From Paracoccus haematequi (GTDB lineage: Bacteria; Pseudomonadota; Alphaproteobacteria; Rhodobacterales; Rhodobacteraceae), in assembly GCA_945881965.1 (NCBI GenBank), contig CAMCVS010000006.1, positions 124,001 to 188,000 on the forward strand: a stretch of DNA of 64,000 bases, in the 5' to 3' direction. Positions 43,547 to 52,216 of this stretch are shown here, one piece after another. Positions within the stretch are counted from its first letter, which is position 1. Each line of letters begins with the position of its first letter. The position numbers were made by a program, and so were the translations under genes. The notes under the pieces were generated by a model. That model did not search any database. It saw only the letters and a list, made by a program, of their open reading frames with translations, and was not told the origin of the DNA.

Positions 43547-43875
43547 GAAAATCCTCGCGGCTTTGGATAGTTAGCGGGCACATGTGCATGACACCAACCC
43601 GGATACGCCGCCAGTTTCACCCAGAACAGCGGTGCTGAAAAGCCGCCGCGCGCAGGGCTTTTTGACACGTTCACACTCCCGTCACGTCAAGTTGACACGT
43701 TTTAGACGAGTATCTTTCGGGTAGGGTCGCCCTACGGGGGTGCAAATTGCTTGCCGTAAGGGGGCGGTTGCGGCAAGATGAGCCATCAAGTCAAGAACTG
43801 GTCTGGGGCCGCGCCGGGTCTATCTTCCGGGCAGCGGCACCAAGGCATGTGACTTTAGTGGTTGAGGAGACAGCA
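43547..43875. other. 329-bp divergent regulatory region, quinone oxidoreductase / XRE regulator
   Basis: No gene is visible. The region holds two direct TTGACACGTT boxes, a GTCAAGTTGAC palindrome and the hairpin GTAGGGTCGCCCTAC (43721-43735). It is less GC-rich around 43660-43720. It probably carries the promoters and operators of one or both flanking genes. Confidence 0.6.
43662..43701 (+). promoter_or_regulatory. direct repeat and palindrome, candidate operator of the XRE gene
   Basis: TTGACACGTT at 43662-43671 and again at 43692-43701 are exactly 30 bp apart (about three helical turns). The second copy is part of the 11-bp palindrome GTCAAGTTGAC (43686-43696). Phased identical boxes before a regulator gene suggest autoregulation. 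This is inference. Confidence 0.45.
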
Positions 43876-44241
43876 ATGACACATCCCGTAGACGTTCATG
43901 TCGGCAAACGTGTGCGCCATCGGCGCTGGCTGATCGGCATGACGCAGCAACAGTTGGCCGAAAAGGTCGGCATCAAGTTCCAGCAGATTCAGAAATACGA
44001 AACCGGGGCCAATCGCGTCAGCGCGTCGCGGCTGTGGGATATCGCGGATACGCTGGAAGTGCCGGTCAGCTTCTTCTTCGAAGGGCTCGAAGGCGGCGCT
44101 AATCAGGCGCATGACTCGGTGCCGGTCGATCTGATGGCCGACAAAGAGGCGCTGGAACTGATCCGCAGCTATTACGCGATTCCAGAAAATCAGCGCCGCC
44201 GCCTGTTCGAACTGGCGCGCGTGTTGTCGGACGTTGCGTGA
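43876..44241 (+). CDS. XRE-family transcriptional regulator
   Basis: This 121-residue protein has an HTH_3 domain over residues about 10 to 65: V-G-K-R-V-R-H-R-R-W, M-T-Q-Q-Q-L-A-E-K-V-G and F-Q-Q-I-Q-K-Y-E-T-G, with a short C-terminal helix. It belongs to the widespread alphaproteobacterial group that includes PraR-like regulators; orthology is not proven here. The ATG at 43876 is preceded by GAGGAG. Regulatory repeats lie about 175 to 215 nt upstream. Confidence 0.9.
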   Translation: MTHPVDVHVGKRVRHRRWLIGMTQQQLAEKVGIKFQQIQKYETGANRVSASRLWDIADTLEVPVSFFFEGLEGGANQAHDSVPVDLMADKEALELIRSYYAIPENQRRRLFELARVLSDVA

Positions 44242-44331
44242 TTCTGGGGCCTAACATCATCCGTTGAGGCAGCGGCGCGGCTGGGTTAGGTCAGGGCGGG
44301 GGAAACCCCGCAACCTTCTCATGGGTGACCG

Positions 44332-45138
44332 ATGCCACACGACCCCAACTTGCCAGACCCCGCTGCGCTGATGGCCGTTGCCGAGGCGTTGGCCGATGCC
44401 GCCCGCGCGGCCATCCTGCCGTGGTTTCGTGCCGATGCGCTGGCGGCCGATGACAAAGGGGCGGATCGTTTCGACCCCGTTACCGAAGGCGACCGTGCAG
44501 CCGAACGTGCCATGCGCGCGGTGCTGGCCGCCATGCGGCCTGATGATGCTATTCTGGGCGAAGAATATGGCGCGCAGGCGGGCACAACGGGGTTGACCTG
44601 GGTGCTGGACCCGATCGACGGCACGCGCGGCTTTCTGGCCGGGACGCCGACCTGGGGCGTGTTGATCGCGGTGGCGGATGCGGCGGGGCCGATCCTTGGC
44701 GTGATCGACCAGCCCTATATCGGCGAGCGGTTTCGCGGCGGACCCGGCGTTGCCGACATGACCGGGCCGATGGGCGCGCGGGGCTTGCACTGTCGCGCGG
44801 CTCGGCCCCTTTCGCAGGCCATCGTGATGACAACCTTCCCGGAAATCGGCACGGCGGAGGATCATGCCGCCTTTACCCGCGTGGCAAAAGCGGCGCGGAT
44901 GGTGCGGTATGGCATGGATTGCTATGCCTATGCCCTGGTCGCGGCCGGTCAGGTCGATGTGGTGATCGAGGCGGGCTTGCAGGCCTATGACGTGCAGGCC
45001 CCCATCGCGGTCATTCAGGCGGCGGGCGGCGTGGTCACCGATTGGCAGGGTGGTCCCGCGCATGACGGCGGGCGCGTGTTGGCGGCGGCAAATGCGGCAA
45101 TCCATGCCGAGGCGCTGGCACTATTGCGCGGCCACTGA
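44332..45138 (+). CDS. hisN: histidinol-phosphatase-like inositol monophosphatase family protein
   Basis: This 268-residue protein has E-G-D-R-A-A-E, G-E-E-Y-G, D-P-I-D-G-T-R-G-F and T-W-G-V-L-I-A, and the late Y-D-V-Q-A-P-I-A-V motif. The D-P-I-D-G-T-R/K-x-F and T-x-G-V-L-I pattern is typical of HisN, which dephosphorylates histidinol phosphate. No other his gene is near, so the symbol is tentative. It lies 90 bp after the XRE gene. Confidence 0.78.
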   Translation: MPHDPNLPDPAALMAVAEALADAARAAILPWFRADALAADDKGADRFDPVTEGDRAAERAMRAVLAAMRPDDAILGEEYGAQAGTTGLTWVLDPIDGTRGFLAGTPTWGVLIAVADAAGPILGVIDQPYIGERFRGGPGVADMTGPMGARGLHCRAARPLSQAIVMTTFPEIGTAEDHAAFTRVAKAARMVRYGMDCYAYALVAAGQVDVVIEAGLQAYDVQAPIAVIQAAGGVVTDWQGGPAHDGGRVLAAANAAIHAEALALLRGH

Positions 45139-45157
45139 CCGGGCGGGGGGCAGGGGC

Positions 45158-46501
45158 ATGACCGACACTCTGATCCGCAACGCCGATTACATCCTGACCA
45201 TGGATGATGCGCGCCGCGAATTGCGCGGGGCGGATGTGTTGATCCGGGGGGGCGTGATCGCGGCCATGGGCACCGCGCTGGATGCCCCCGGCGCGCGGGT
45301 CGTCCATGCGGCGGGCTGTGTGGTCACGCCGGGGTTGGTCAACACGCACCATCACCTCTATCAGACCCTGACACGCGCCGTTCCCGGCGGGCAGGATGCG
45401 CTGCTGTTTGGCTGGCTGAAAACGCTCTATCCGATCTGGGCGCGGTTCGGCCCTGACGAGATGCAAGTGTCCACGCAGGTGGGTCTGGCGGAACTGGCGC
45501 TGTCGGGCTGCACCACCACGTCCGATCACCTGTATCTGTTCCCCAATGGTGCGACGCTGGACGACACCATCCACGCCGCCGCCGAATTGGGCCTGCGGTT
45601 TCACCCCACGCGCGGCGCGATGAGTATCGGCGAATCGGCGGGCGGCCTGCCCCCCGATTCGCTGGTGGAACGCGAGGCGGCGATCCTTGACGACATGATC
45701 CGCGTGGTGGACCGCTTTCACGATCCCCGCGAAGGCGCGATGTGCCGCGTGGGCCTTGCGCCCTGTTCGCCGTTTTCGGTCAGCCGGGAATTGATGCGGG
45801 ATGCTGCCCTGTTGGCGCGCGACAAGGGCGTGATGCTGCACACCCATCTGGCCGAGAATGACGAGGATATCGCCTATAGCCTCGCACAATTCGGCTGTCG
45901 CCCCGGTCAATATGCCGAGGATCTGGGCTGGACCGGCGCGGATGTCTGGCACGCGCATTGCGTCAAACTGGACCCGCAGGAAATTGCGCTGTTCGCGCGC
46001 ACCGGCACTGGCGTCGCGCATTGCCCCTGTTCGAACTGTCGGCTTGGGTCCGGCATCGCACCCGTGCGCGCAATGCGGGATGCGGGCGTCAAGGTGGGAC
46101 TGGGCGTTGATGGATCCGCCAGCAATGATGCGGGCAATCTGGTGTTGGAGGCGCGCCAAGCCCTGCTGTTGCAGCGCGTGGCGCGCGGGGCGGATGCCAT
46201 GAGCGCGCGCGAGGCGCTGGAGATCGCCACGCGCGGCGGGGCCGATGTGCTGGGGCGCGGCGATATCGGGCGGCTGGAACCGGGCAAGCGGGCGGATATC
46301 GCGATCTGGGACGTGTCGGGTGTGGAAAGCGCAGGATCATGGGACCCGGCGGCGATCCTGCTGGCGGGGCCTGTGCGAGTTCGCGACCTGTTCGTCGAGG
46401 GGCGTCAGGTGGTGGCGGATGGGCAGATGACCACCATTGAGCTGCCCCGCGTGATCGAACGGCAAAACCGGCTGGCACGACAACTGAGGGACCAGATATG
46501 A
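45158..46501 (+). CDS. 8-oxoguanine deaminase / ATZ-TRZ family amidohydrolase
   Basis: This 447-residue amidohydrolase has N-T-H-H-H-L-Y near 65, the S-D-H-L-Y-L-F-P motif near 125 diagnostic of 8-oxoguanine deaminases, H-T-H-L-A-E-N-D-E-D, and the metal D in G-V-D-G-S-A-S-N-D. It should deaminate 8-oxoguanine to urate, or a related purine. I chose the ATG at 45158, 20 nt after hisN; its stop overlaps the rraB start (ATGA). A guanine deaminase lies 2.8 kb further on. Confidence 0.9.
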   Translation: MTDTLIRNADYILTMDDARRELRGADVLIRGGVIAAMGTALDAPGARVVHAAGCVVTPGLVNTHHHLYQTLTRAVPGGQDALLFGWLKTLYPIWARFGPDEMQVSTQVGLAELALSGCTTTSDHLYLFPNGATLDDTIHAAAELGLRFHPTRGAMSIGESAGGLPPDSLVEREAAILDDMIRVVDRFHDPREGAMCRVGLAPCSPFSVSRELMRDAALLARDKGVMLHTHLAENDEDIAYSLAQFGCRPGQYAEDLGWTGADVWHAHCVKLDPQEIALFARTGTGVAHCPCSNCRLGSGIAPVRAMRDAGVKVGLGVDGSASNDAGNLVLEARQALLLQRVARGADAMSAREALEIATRGGADVLGRGDIGRLEPGKRADIAIWDVSGVESAGSWDPAAILLAGPVRVRDLFVEGRQVVADGQMTTIELPRVIERQNRLARQLRDQI

Positions 46502-46815
46502 GCCACGATTACGACGAACAGCGCCGCGAGACGCTGGCCAGTTTCAAGGCGATGAAGGGCGTGCAACTGCCCGAACAGGCCGAAATTGATTTCGTGTTCT
46601 TCGTCGAGGAACTTGACGCCGACTGGGCCGCCGCCGAGGCCGCGCTGCAACAGGCGGGCTTTCGCACCCGCCGCGACCCGGACGATGACAACCTGATCGC
46701 GCGTTTTGGCCCCATGCCTCTGACCCCCGACGCGATCTGGGACCGCGAGCGCGCGGCGACGGAAATCGCCCTGCGGCACGAGTTTTATCCCGACGGCTGG
46801 GACATCGTCGAATGA
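46498..46815 (+). CDS. rraB: RraB-family ribonuclease E regulator
   Basis: This 105-residue protein has the RraB/DUF695-like fold: acidic N-terminus, V-F-F-V-E-E-L-D-A near 37, A-A-L-Q-Q-A-G-F-R-T near 55 and the C-terminal F-Y-P-D-G-W-D. RraB modulates RNase E in E. coli; the same role here is inference. It overlaps the 8-oxoguanine deaminase stop by 4 nt. Confidence 0.78.
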   Translation: MSHDYDEQRRETLASFKAMKGVQLPEQAEIDFVFFVEELDADWAAAEAALQQAGFRTRRDPDDDNLIARFGPMPLTPDAIWDRERAATEIALRHEFYPDGWDIVE

Positions 46816-46918
46816 TCCGCGTCACATCGCGGTGACCGGGCTGTTGCAGGCGCGGTTCCGGCTGGATCGGGGCGCGCGCGCTGCCTAGGGTGTCCGCGAT
46901 GCCACTGCGGGATGCGCC

Positions 46919-48064
46919 ATGACCCTTGCCAATGATGTGCCCGCCGCCAAGCCGGAGCTGCTGTGGGTCGCGGCCCTGTTGGCCGGGGTGGCTGGGCTGA
47001 TGGCCCTTGCGGCGGTGCATGGCGCGAATATCCGCGCGCCGCTGTTGGCGCTGGTGGGGGTCGGGCTGGGCTTTGTGTTGTTCCAGTCCACTTTCGGGTT
47101 TGCTGGCAGTTTCCGCGCCGTGCTGGAACGCGGCGATGCGTCCGGGTTCAAGGCGCAGGCGGTGGCGCTGGCCTTGGCGAGCGTGATTTTCTTTCCGCTT
47201 TTGGCGATGGGACAAGTGTTCGGCCAAACCCTTGGAGGGTTCAACGCGGGCGTGGGCGTGGCGTTCCTGATCGGGGCGGTGATGTTCGGCGTGGGGATGC
47301 AGATCGGCGGGGGCTGCGCGTCGGGCACGTTGTTCGCGCTGGGGGGCGGCAACATGCGGCTGGCGATGACGCTGTTGTTTTTCATCATCGGGTCAGCGGT
47401 GGGGGCGGCGACGCTGCATTGGTGGTGGGGATTGCCCGCGTTTCCGGCCTGGACATCACAGGGATTGCTGGGCTGGCAGGCGGCGCTCGTGCTGCATCTG
47501 GCGATCTTTGCCGCCGTCTGGCGGTTCGCGCCGGGGGCATCGCCCGTGCTGACGCCGCATGGCGGGACGTGGTTCGGGCCTTGGTCGCTGATCACCGGGG
47601 CGGTGGCGCTGGCGCTGTTGAACGGGGCGACACTGGTGCTGGCGGGGCGGCCCTGGGGCGAGACCTATGCCTTTGCGCTCTGGGGGTCGAAATGGGCGGT
47701 CTGGGCCGGGTTCGACGCGGCAAACTGGCCCTATTGGGCGGGCTATCCCGCGCCGCTGACAACATCTGTGTTCGCGGACATCACGTCGGTGATGGATTTC
47801 GGCATCATCCTGGGTGCGGCGCTGGCCGCCGTGATCAGCGGGCGCTTCGTGTTCGCCGGCCGTCTGCCCCCAAGCGCCTGGGTGGGTGCGGCGGTGGGCG
47901 GGTTCCTGATGGGTTATGGCGCGCGGTTGTCGGGCGGGTGCAACATCGGCGCCTATTTTTCGGCGCTTGCCTCGGGCAGCGTGTCGGCCTGGGTCTGGGT
48001 CGCCGCCGCGTTCGTGGGCAGTTGGATCGGGCTGCGGCTGCGCCCGGTGTTCCGGTTGGATTGA
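46919..48064 (+). CDS. YeeE/YedE-type thiosulfate/sulfur transporter
   Basis: This 381-residue membrane protein of the YeeE/TsuA family has about ten spans in two halves. The two conserved Cys motifs G-G-G-C-A-S-G-T and S-G-G-C-N-I-G-A are in the expected places (near 142 and 343) and line the thiosulfate path in TsuA. The third conserved Cys is less clear. It probably imports thiosulfate or related sulfur species. The CAP gene follows after 11 nt. Confidence 0.88.
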   Translation: MTLANDVPAAKPELLWVAALLAGVAGLMALAAVHGANIRAPLLALVGVGLGFVLFQSTFGFAGSFRAVLERGDASGFKAQAVALALASVIFFPLLAMGQVFGQTLGGFNAGVGVAFLIGAVMFGVGMQIGGGCASGTLFALGGGNMRLAMTLLFFIIGSAVGAATLHWWWGLPAFPAWTSQGLLGWQAALVLHLAIFAAVWRFAPGASPVLTPHGGTWFGPWSLITGAVALALLNGATLVLAGRPWGETYAFALWGSKWAVWAGFDAANWPYWAGYPAPLTTSVFADITSVMDFGIILGAALAAVISGRFVFAGRLPPSAWVGAAVGGFLMGYGARLSGGCNIGAYFSALASGSVSAWVWVAAAFVGSWIGLRLRPVFRLD

Positions 48065-48075
48065 GAGGGGCAGGG

Positions 48076-48507
48076 ATGCGCGCATTGCTGGTGTGTCTGT
48101 GTCTGCTGGCGTCTGGCGCGTTGGCGGACCCGGTGCCAGGGGCGGCGGCATCGCTGAACGGCTATCGCGCGCAGGCGGGTCGCCCTGCGTTGACCGAGCA
48201 TCCCGCCCTGCAAGCCACAGCCGAGGCGCACGCGCGCGACATGGTGCAGCGGCGCTATTTCTCGCATACCGGGGCGGATGGATCATCGGTGGGGGATCGG
48301 CTGCGCGCGCAAGGCTATCGTTGGTGCCACGTCGCGGAAAACATCGCGAAAGGGCAGACGTCGCTGGGTCAGGTGATGGACGGCTGGTTCTTTTCGCCGG
48401 GTCACCGCACCAACATGATCGCGCGCGATGCGGTGCATTTCGGGTTGGCGCGCAGCGGGACCGCGAAAGATGCAGTCTGGGTCATGGTGTTTGCGCGCCC
48501 CTGCTAG
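48076..48507 (+). CDS. exported CAP-domain protein
   Basis: This 143-residue protein has a signal peptide (residues 1 to 17) and a bacterial CAP/SCP domain: A-H-A-R-D-M near 55, F-S-H-T-G-A-D-G near 64, A-E-N-I-A and W-F-x-S-P-G-H-R-T-N-M. It is a single-domain protein with a Cys at each end region. CAP proteins are secreted and of varied function. It is 11 nt downstream of the YeeE gene. Confidence 0.88.
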   Translation: MRALLVCLCLLASGALADPVPGAAASLNGYRAQAGRPALTEHPALQATAEAHARDMVQRRYFSHTGADGSSVGDRLRAQGYRWCHVAENIAKGQTSLGQVMDGWFFSPGHRTNMIARDAVHFGLARSGTAKDAVWVMVFARPC

Positions 48508-48534
48508 AGGCGCGCGCAGTTTGTGTTAAATTTT

Positions 48535-49230
48535 TTATTCTGCCGCGATCCGCAGCGCGGGCGCGTCCTGATACATTTCCGCAAATCGGCGGATGTAGTC
48601 GGCCCCGACGCTGGAGGTGGTGGGCGTTACCTTGCGGAACACGCCGACCGTATCGCCCCAGCCGGTGTCCAGCATGATCGCCTCGGCTTCCATGCGCTGC
48701 GCCGAACGCGGGCGGTATTTCGCTTTCCACGCCAGATCGGCGCGCGACCAGTCGGTGCTGGACTGCAGCATTTCCATGCCGCACCATTCGCCAAGCGCGT
48801 TCATGCCATCGCGGTAAAACCGCCAGCAATCAGTCGGCGCGCGGTGTTCCGGGCCGCGCGAGGGCGCGATATGGACCATGACGCCGCCCATGCGGACGAC
48901 GCGCGCCATTTCCATGAACGTCAGCCAGAACATGGTGTTATGTTCCAGCATCTGCCCCGAGATGATGCAGTCAAAGCTGTTGTCCTCGAACGGGAACCGG
49001 AAGGGGTCTTCGAGCACGACATCGACATTGCGGCCTTCTTCAAGGTCGGCGCCGGTGAATTTCCAGCCATGACCTTCAAAGATGCTGCGGTATTCGCCGC
49101 GCTGGCTTTTCGATCCGACTTCCAGCACGGACCCCGGTCCCATCGGGTTCAGGTGCTTGCGGAAGGCCATCTTCATGTGACGCATGGATTCAGGATGCAT
49201 GTCTTTTTCCGTTTCTTGCTGCTGGGGCAT
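48535..49230 (-). CDS. class I SAM-dependent methyltransferase
   Basis: This 231-residue protein has the SAM motif V-L-E-V-G-S near 36 (G-S-K rather than G-x-G), D-L-E-E-G acidic loop, F-D-C-I-I-S-G-Q-M-L-E-H and L-x-x-G-G-V-M-V post motifs of the Methyltransf_11 type. The target is unknown. ATG 49230 is given; an upstream GTG at 49248 is in frame. A run of T at 48525-48537 lies at the convergent boundary with the CAP gene. Confidence 0.85.
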   Translation of the reverse strand: MPQQQETEKDMHPESMRHMKMAFRKHLNPMGPGSVLEVGSKSQRGEYRSIFEGHGWKFTGADLEEGRNVDVVLEDPFRFPFEDNSFDCIISGQMLEHNTMFWLTFMEMARVVRMGGVMVHIAPSRGPEHRAPTDCWRFYRDGMNALGEWCGMEMLQSSTDWSRADLAWKAKYRPRSAQRMEAEAIMLDTGWGDTVGVFRKVTPTTSSVGADYIRRFAEMYQDAPALRIAAE

Positions 49231-49318
49231 TGTTTCTGAAAATGACACTGCGGGCCTATTGTGGCGGAATTTGGGCAGATTTCCCGTGCATTATGTCGAT
49301 TCGGTGGACAGTCGCGAA

Positions 49319-50650
49319 TCAGGATACAATTGCCGCGCGGCGTGGTTTTCCGGCCACCCAGACGGCGCGGATGGCGCGGTCATCGCCCATCATCAGGGTC
49401 GGGAAAATCGCCTGCCAGGCATCGTTCGCGCGCGCCGCGCGTTGCGCGATGGCGGGCGTCGAGGTCAGGTCGATCACCGTGATATCCGCCTCTGCCCCCA
49501 CGGCCAGCCGTCCGATGGTGCCGGACAGGCGCAGCGCGGCCGCTGATCCTTCGGTGGCCAGCCACAACAATTCCGCCGGGTGCATGGCGCGGCCACGCAA
49601 TTGGCCCACCTCATAGGCGGCGGCCATCGTGCGCAGCATCGAAAACGACGATCCGCCCCCGGTATCCGTGGCCAGCCCCACGGGGATGCCCGCGCCGATC
49701 AACCCCGCAACATCGCACAACCCCGACCCGATGAAGGTGTTCGAGGTCGGGCAATGCGCCACGGCTGCGCCTGCCTCTGCCATCGCGGCAATCTCGCGCG
49801 GGTCAAGGTGAATGGCGTGGCCATAGATCGCGCCCGCGCCCAGCAGGCCATGCGCCTCATAGGTGTCCAGATAATCGCGGGCGTCGGGATAAAGGCTGCG
49901 AACCCACGCGATTTCGTCGGTCTGTTCCGACAGATGCGTCTGCATGGCGCAGGTCGGGTTGTCGCGCCACAACGCGCCGAGCATTTCCAGTTGCGCGGGT
50001 GTGGACGTGGGCGAAAAGCGCGGCGTGATGGCATATCCCGCGCGACCCTGTCCATGCCAGCGCGCGATCAGCGCCGCGCTGTCGTCATAGGCCGCTTGCG
50101 CCGTGTCGCGCAGGCCCGCGGGCGCGGTGTCGCGGTCCATGCAGGTCTTGCCCGCGATCACCCGCATGCCCCGCGCTGCGGCGGCCTGAAACAGCGCCTC
50201 CACGCTTTCGGGGTGGATGGTGCAATAGCTGCACACGGTGGTGGTGCCGTGATCCAGCAGCAAATCCAGATACAGCCCCGCGATCCGTGCCGCATAGGCG
50301 GGATCGGCAAAGCGCATTTCCTCGGGGAAGGTGTAGGTGTTCAGCCAGTCGATCAGCCGCTTGCCCCATGACGCGATGATGCCCGTCTGCGGGTAATGCG
50401 CGTGGGCATCGACAAAGCCGGGCACAATCAGCGCGTCGCCATAGTCCGTGACGGTGGCCCCCGGATGCGCCGCGCGCAGCGCCGCCCCCGCACCTACCGC
50501 CACGATCCGCCCGCCTGCGATCAGAACGCCGCCCTGCGGGTCGATCCGCGCCGCGTCGGGCCCCGCCAGAAACGGGTTGGCGGCAAAGGTCAGCGTCTGA
50601 CCCAGGATCAACTGTGGCGTCATGTCTGCGGGCATCAGGTCTGCGGGCAT
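49319..50650 (-). CDS. guaD: guanine deaminase
   Basis: This 443-residue amidohydrolase converts guanine to xanthine. It has F-V-D-A-H-A-H-Y-P-Q-T near 85, the H-G-T-T-T-V-C-S-Y-C-T segment, Q-T-H-L-S-E-Q (metal His), G-H-A-I-H-L and D-T-G-G-G-S-S-F metal Asp, all GuaD hallmarks. Start is uncertain because the first codons are a 15-bp tandem duplication; in-frame ATGs are at 50650, 50635 and 50623, and CGGAG before 50650 favours the first. Confidence 0.93.
   Translation of the reverse strand: MPADLMPADMTPQLILGQTLTFAANPFLAGPDAARIDPQGGVLIAGGRIVAVGAGAALRAAHPGATVTDYGDALIVPGFVDAHAHYPQTGIIASWGKRLIDWLNTYTFPEEMRFADPAYAARIAGLYLDLLLDHGTTTVCSYCTIHPESVEALFQAAAARGMRVIAGKTCMDRDTAPAGLRDTAQAAYDDSAALIARWHGQGRAGYAITPRFSPTSTPAQLEMLGALWRDNPTCAMQTHLSEQTDEIAWVRSLYPDARDYLDTYEAHGLLGAGAIYGHAIHLDPREIAAMAEAGAAVAHCPTSNTFIGSGLCDVAGLIGAGIPVGLATDTGGGSSFSMLRTMAAAYEVGQLRGRAMHPAELLWLATEGSAAALRLSGTIGRLAVGAEADITVIDLTSTPAIAQRAARANDAWQAIFPTLMMGDDRAIRAVWVAGKPRRAAIVS
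50624..50650. repeat. 15-bp tandem duplication covering the guaD start
   Basis: GTCTGCGGGCAT occurs at 50624-50635 and 50639-50650 (period 15). It duplicates the first codons of guaD (M-P-A-D), giving two equivalent start codons 15 nt apart. Confidence 0.75.
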
Positions 50651-50737
50651 CGCGGCAACTCCGTTGTCAACAACAGCCTAAGCGGTCGTCCGGCTTGGGT
50701 AAATTCCCCATTCGCGTGGCGCGGACTGCGGCGCGCA

Positions 50738-50767
50738 TTGTTTCCGGGTGCCGGTTTCCGGTATGCT
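50738..50767 (+). promoter_or_regulatory. candidate promoter of mgtE
   Basis: TTGTTT (50738-50743), 18-nt spacer and TATGCT (50762-50767) lie 55 nt before the mgtE start, in the divergent gap with guaD. It is the only sigma-70-like pair I see there. Confidence 0.35.
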
Positions 50768-50821
50768 GCCCGCAAATGGCCCGGTTCCAGCGGGCGGCGC
50801 AACAGGACCGGGGGCGACGCG

Positions 50822-52216
50822 ATGACCGAGAACACCAATCCGGCTGAACCTATGGCCGCAGAAGATGACCGCGCCTATGCGCTGGACCGCCGCACCATCG
50901 CCGCGATCCTCTATGCGGTCGATGTGGGCGACGCCGCGCGGCTGACCGCGCTGATGGAACCGCTGCACCAGGCCGATATCGCCGACCTGTTGGAACAGAT
51001 GAACGCCTATGACCGGCGCCGCCTGATCCTGCTGTATGGGCCCGAATTTGACGGCGACATCCTGACCGAACTCGAAGAGGGCATCCGCGAAGAGGTGATC
51101 CAGCTGTTGCCGCGCCAGATTCTGGCCGATGCGGTGCGCGATCTGGACAGCGACGACGTTGTCGATCTGCTCGAAGACCTTGAGGCCCCCGAACAGGAAG
51201 CGATCCTGGGCGCGCTCGAAGAAGCCGACCGCGCGGTGATCGAACAGGCGCTGAGTTACCCGGAATATTCCGCAGGCCGCCTGATGCAGCGCGAATGTGT
51301 CATCGCGCCCGAATTCTGGACCGTGGGCCACGCCATCGACCACATGCGCGCCTCTGACGGGCTGCCGGACAGCTTTTATCATGTCATTCTGGTGGACCCG
51401 CGCCTGCACCCCATCGCACAGGTCAGCCTTGGGGCCATCATGCGGTCGCCGCGTGACCGCGCCCTGCGCGACCTGATCGAGGATCAGTTTCGCACCATCC
51501 CTGTCGATCAGTACGACGGCGACGTGGCTTATGCGTTCAACCAGTATCACCTGATCTCTGCGCCGGTGGTGGATGCGGACGGGCGGCTGGTCGGTGTGAT
51601 CACCATCGACGACGCCATGTCGGTGCTGGACGAGGAACACGCGGAAAACATCCTGCGTCTGGCAGGCGTGGGCGATGACAGCCGCCTGTCGGATACAGTG
51701 CTGGAAACCCTGCGCCAGCGGCTGCCCTGGCTGGGGGTCAACCTCTTCACCGCCGCACTAGCCGCGACCGTGATCGCGCAGTTCGAGGCGACAATTTCCG
51801 CCTTGGTGGCACTGGCGGCGCTGATGCCCATCGTGGCGTCGATGGGGGGAAATGCGGGGACGCAATCGCTGACGGTGGCGGTGCGCGCCTTGGCCACGCG
51901 CGACCTGACGGCGGCGAACGCATGGCGCGTGGTGCGGCGCGAAATGGCGGTGGGGCTGTTGAACGGGCTGTCGCTGGCGCTGCCGTTGGGGCTGGTGACA
52001 TGGGCTTTGTTCGGCGCGCCCCTGTTGGGGGCGGTCATCGGCGCGGCGCTGGTGATCAACCTGTTTGTGGCGGCGCTGGCCGGAGTCACGGTGCCCTTGG
52101 TGATGGACAGGCTGGGCGTCGATCCGGCACTGGCGTCGGGCGTGTTCGTCACCACGGTGACGGATGTGATCGGGTTTCTGGCGTTTTTGGGTCTGGCCAC
52201 GCTGGTGCTGCTGTGA
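50822..52216 (+). CDS. mgtE: MgtE-type magnesium channel
   Basis: This 464-residue Mg2+ channel has an N-terminal helical domain with L-L-E-Q-M, a CBS pair from about 150 to 270 (Y-S-A-G-R-L-M, V-V-D-A-D-G-R-L-V-G-V-I-T), and five membrane segments with the pore motif G-G-N-A-G-T-Q. The upstream frame extends far but is not MgtE-like, so the ATG at 50822 is used. Its stop codon overlaps the cyclo-ligase GTG. Confidence 0.95.
   Translation: MTENTNPAEPMAAEDDRAYALDRRTIAAILYAVDVGDAARLTALMEPLHQADIADLLEQMNAYDRRRLILLYGPEFDGDILTELEEGIREEVIQLLPRQILADAVRDLDSDDVVDLLEDLEAPEQEAILGALEEADRAVIEQALSYPEYSAGRLMQRECVIAPEFWTVGHAIDHMRASDGLPDSFYHVILVDPRLHPIAQVSLGAIMRSPRDRALRDLIEDQFRTIPVDQYDGDVAYAFNQYHLISAPVVDADGRLVGVITIDDAMSVLDEEHAENILRLAGVGDDSRLSDTVLETLRQRLPWLGVNLFTAALAATVIAQFEATISALVALAALMPIVASMGGNAGTQSLTVAVRALATRDLTAANAWRVVRREMAVGLLNGLSLALPLGLVTWALFGAPLLGAVIGAALVINLFVAALAGVTVPLVMDRLGVDPALASGVFVTTVTDVIGFLAFLGLATLVLL

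Noticed and set aside
44291-44311. GCGGGG-GAAA-CCCCGC hairpin before hisN as a riboswitch
   Set aside because: A single 6-bp stem in a 90-bp gap with no recognisable conserved aptamer sequence; not enough to call a riboswitch.
50651-50821. Magnesium riboswitch before mgtE
   Set aside because: The 171-bp leader shows a possible promoter but no M-box-like conserved structure I can identify.
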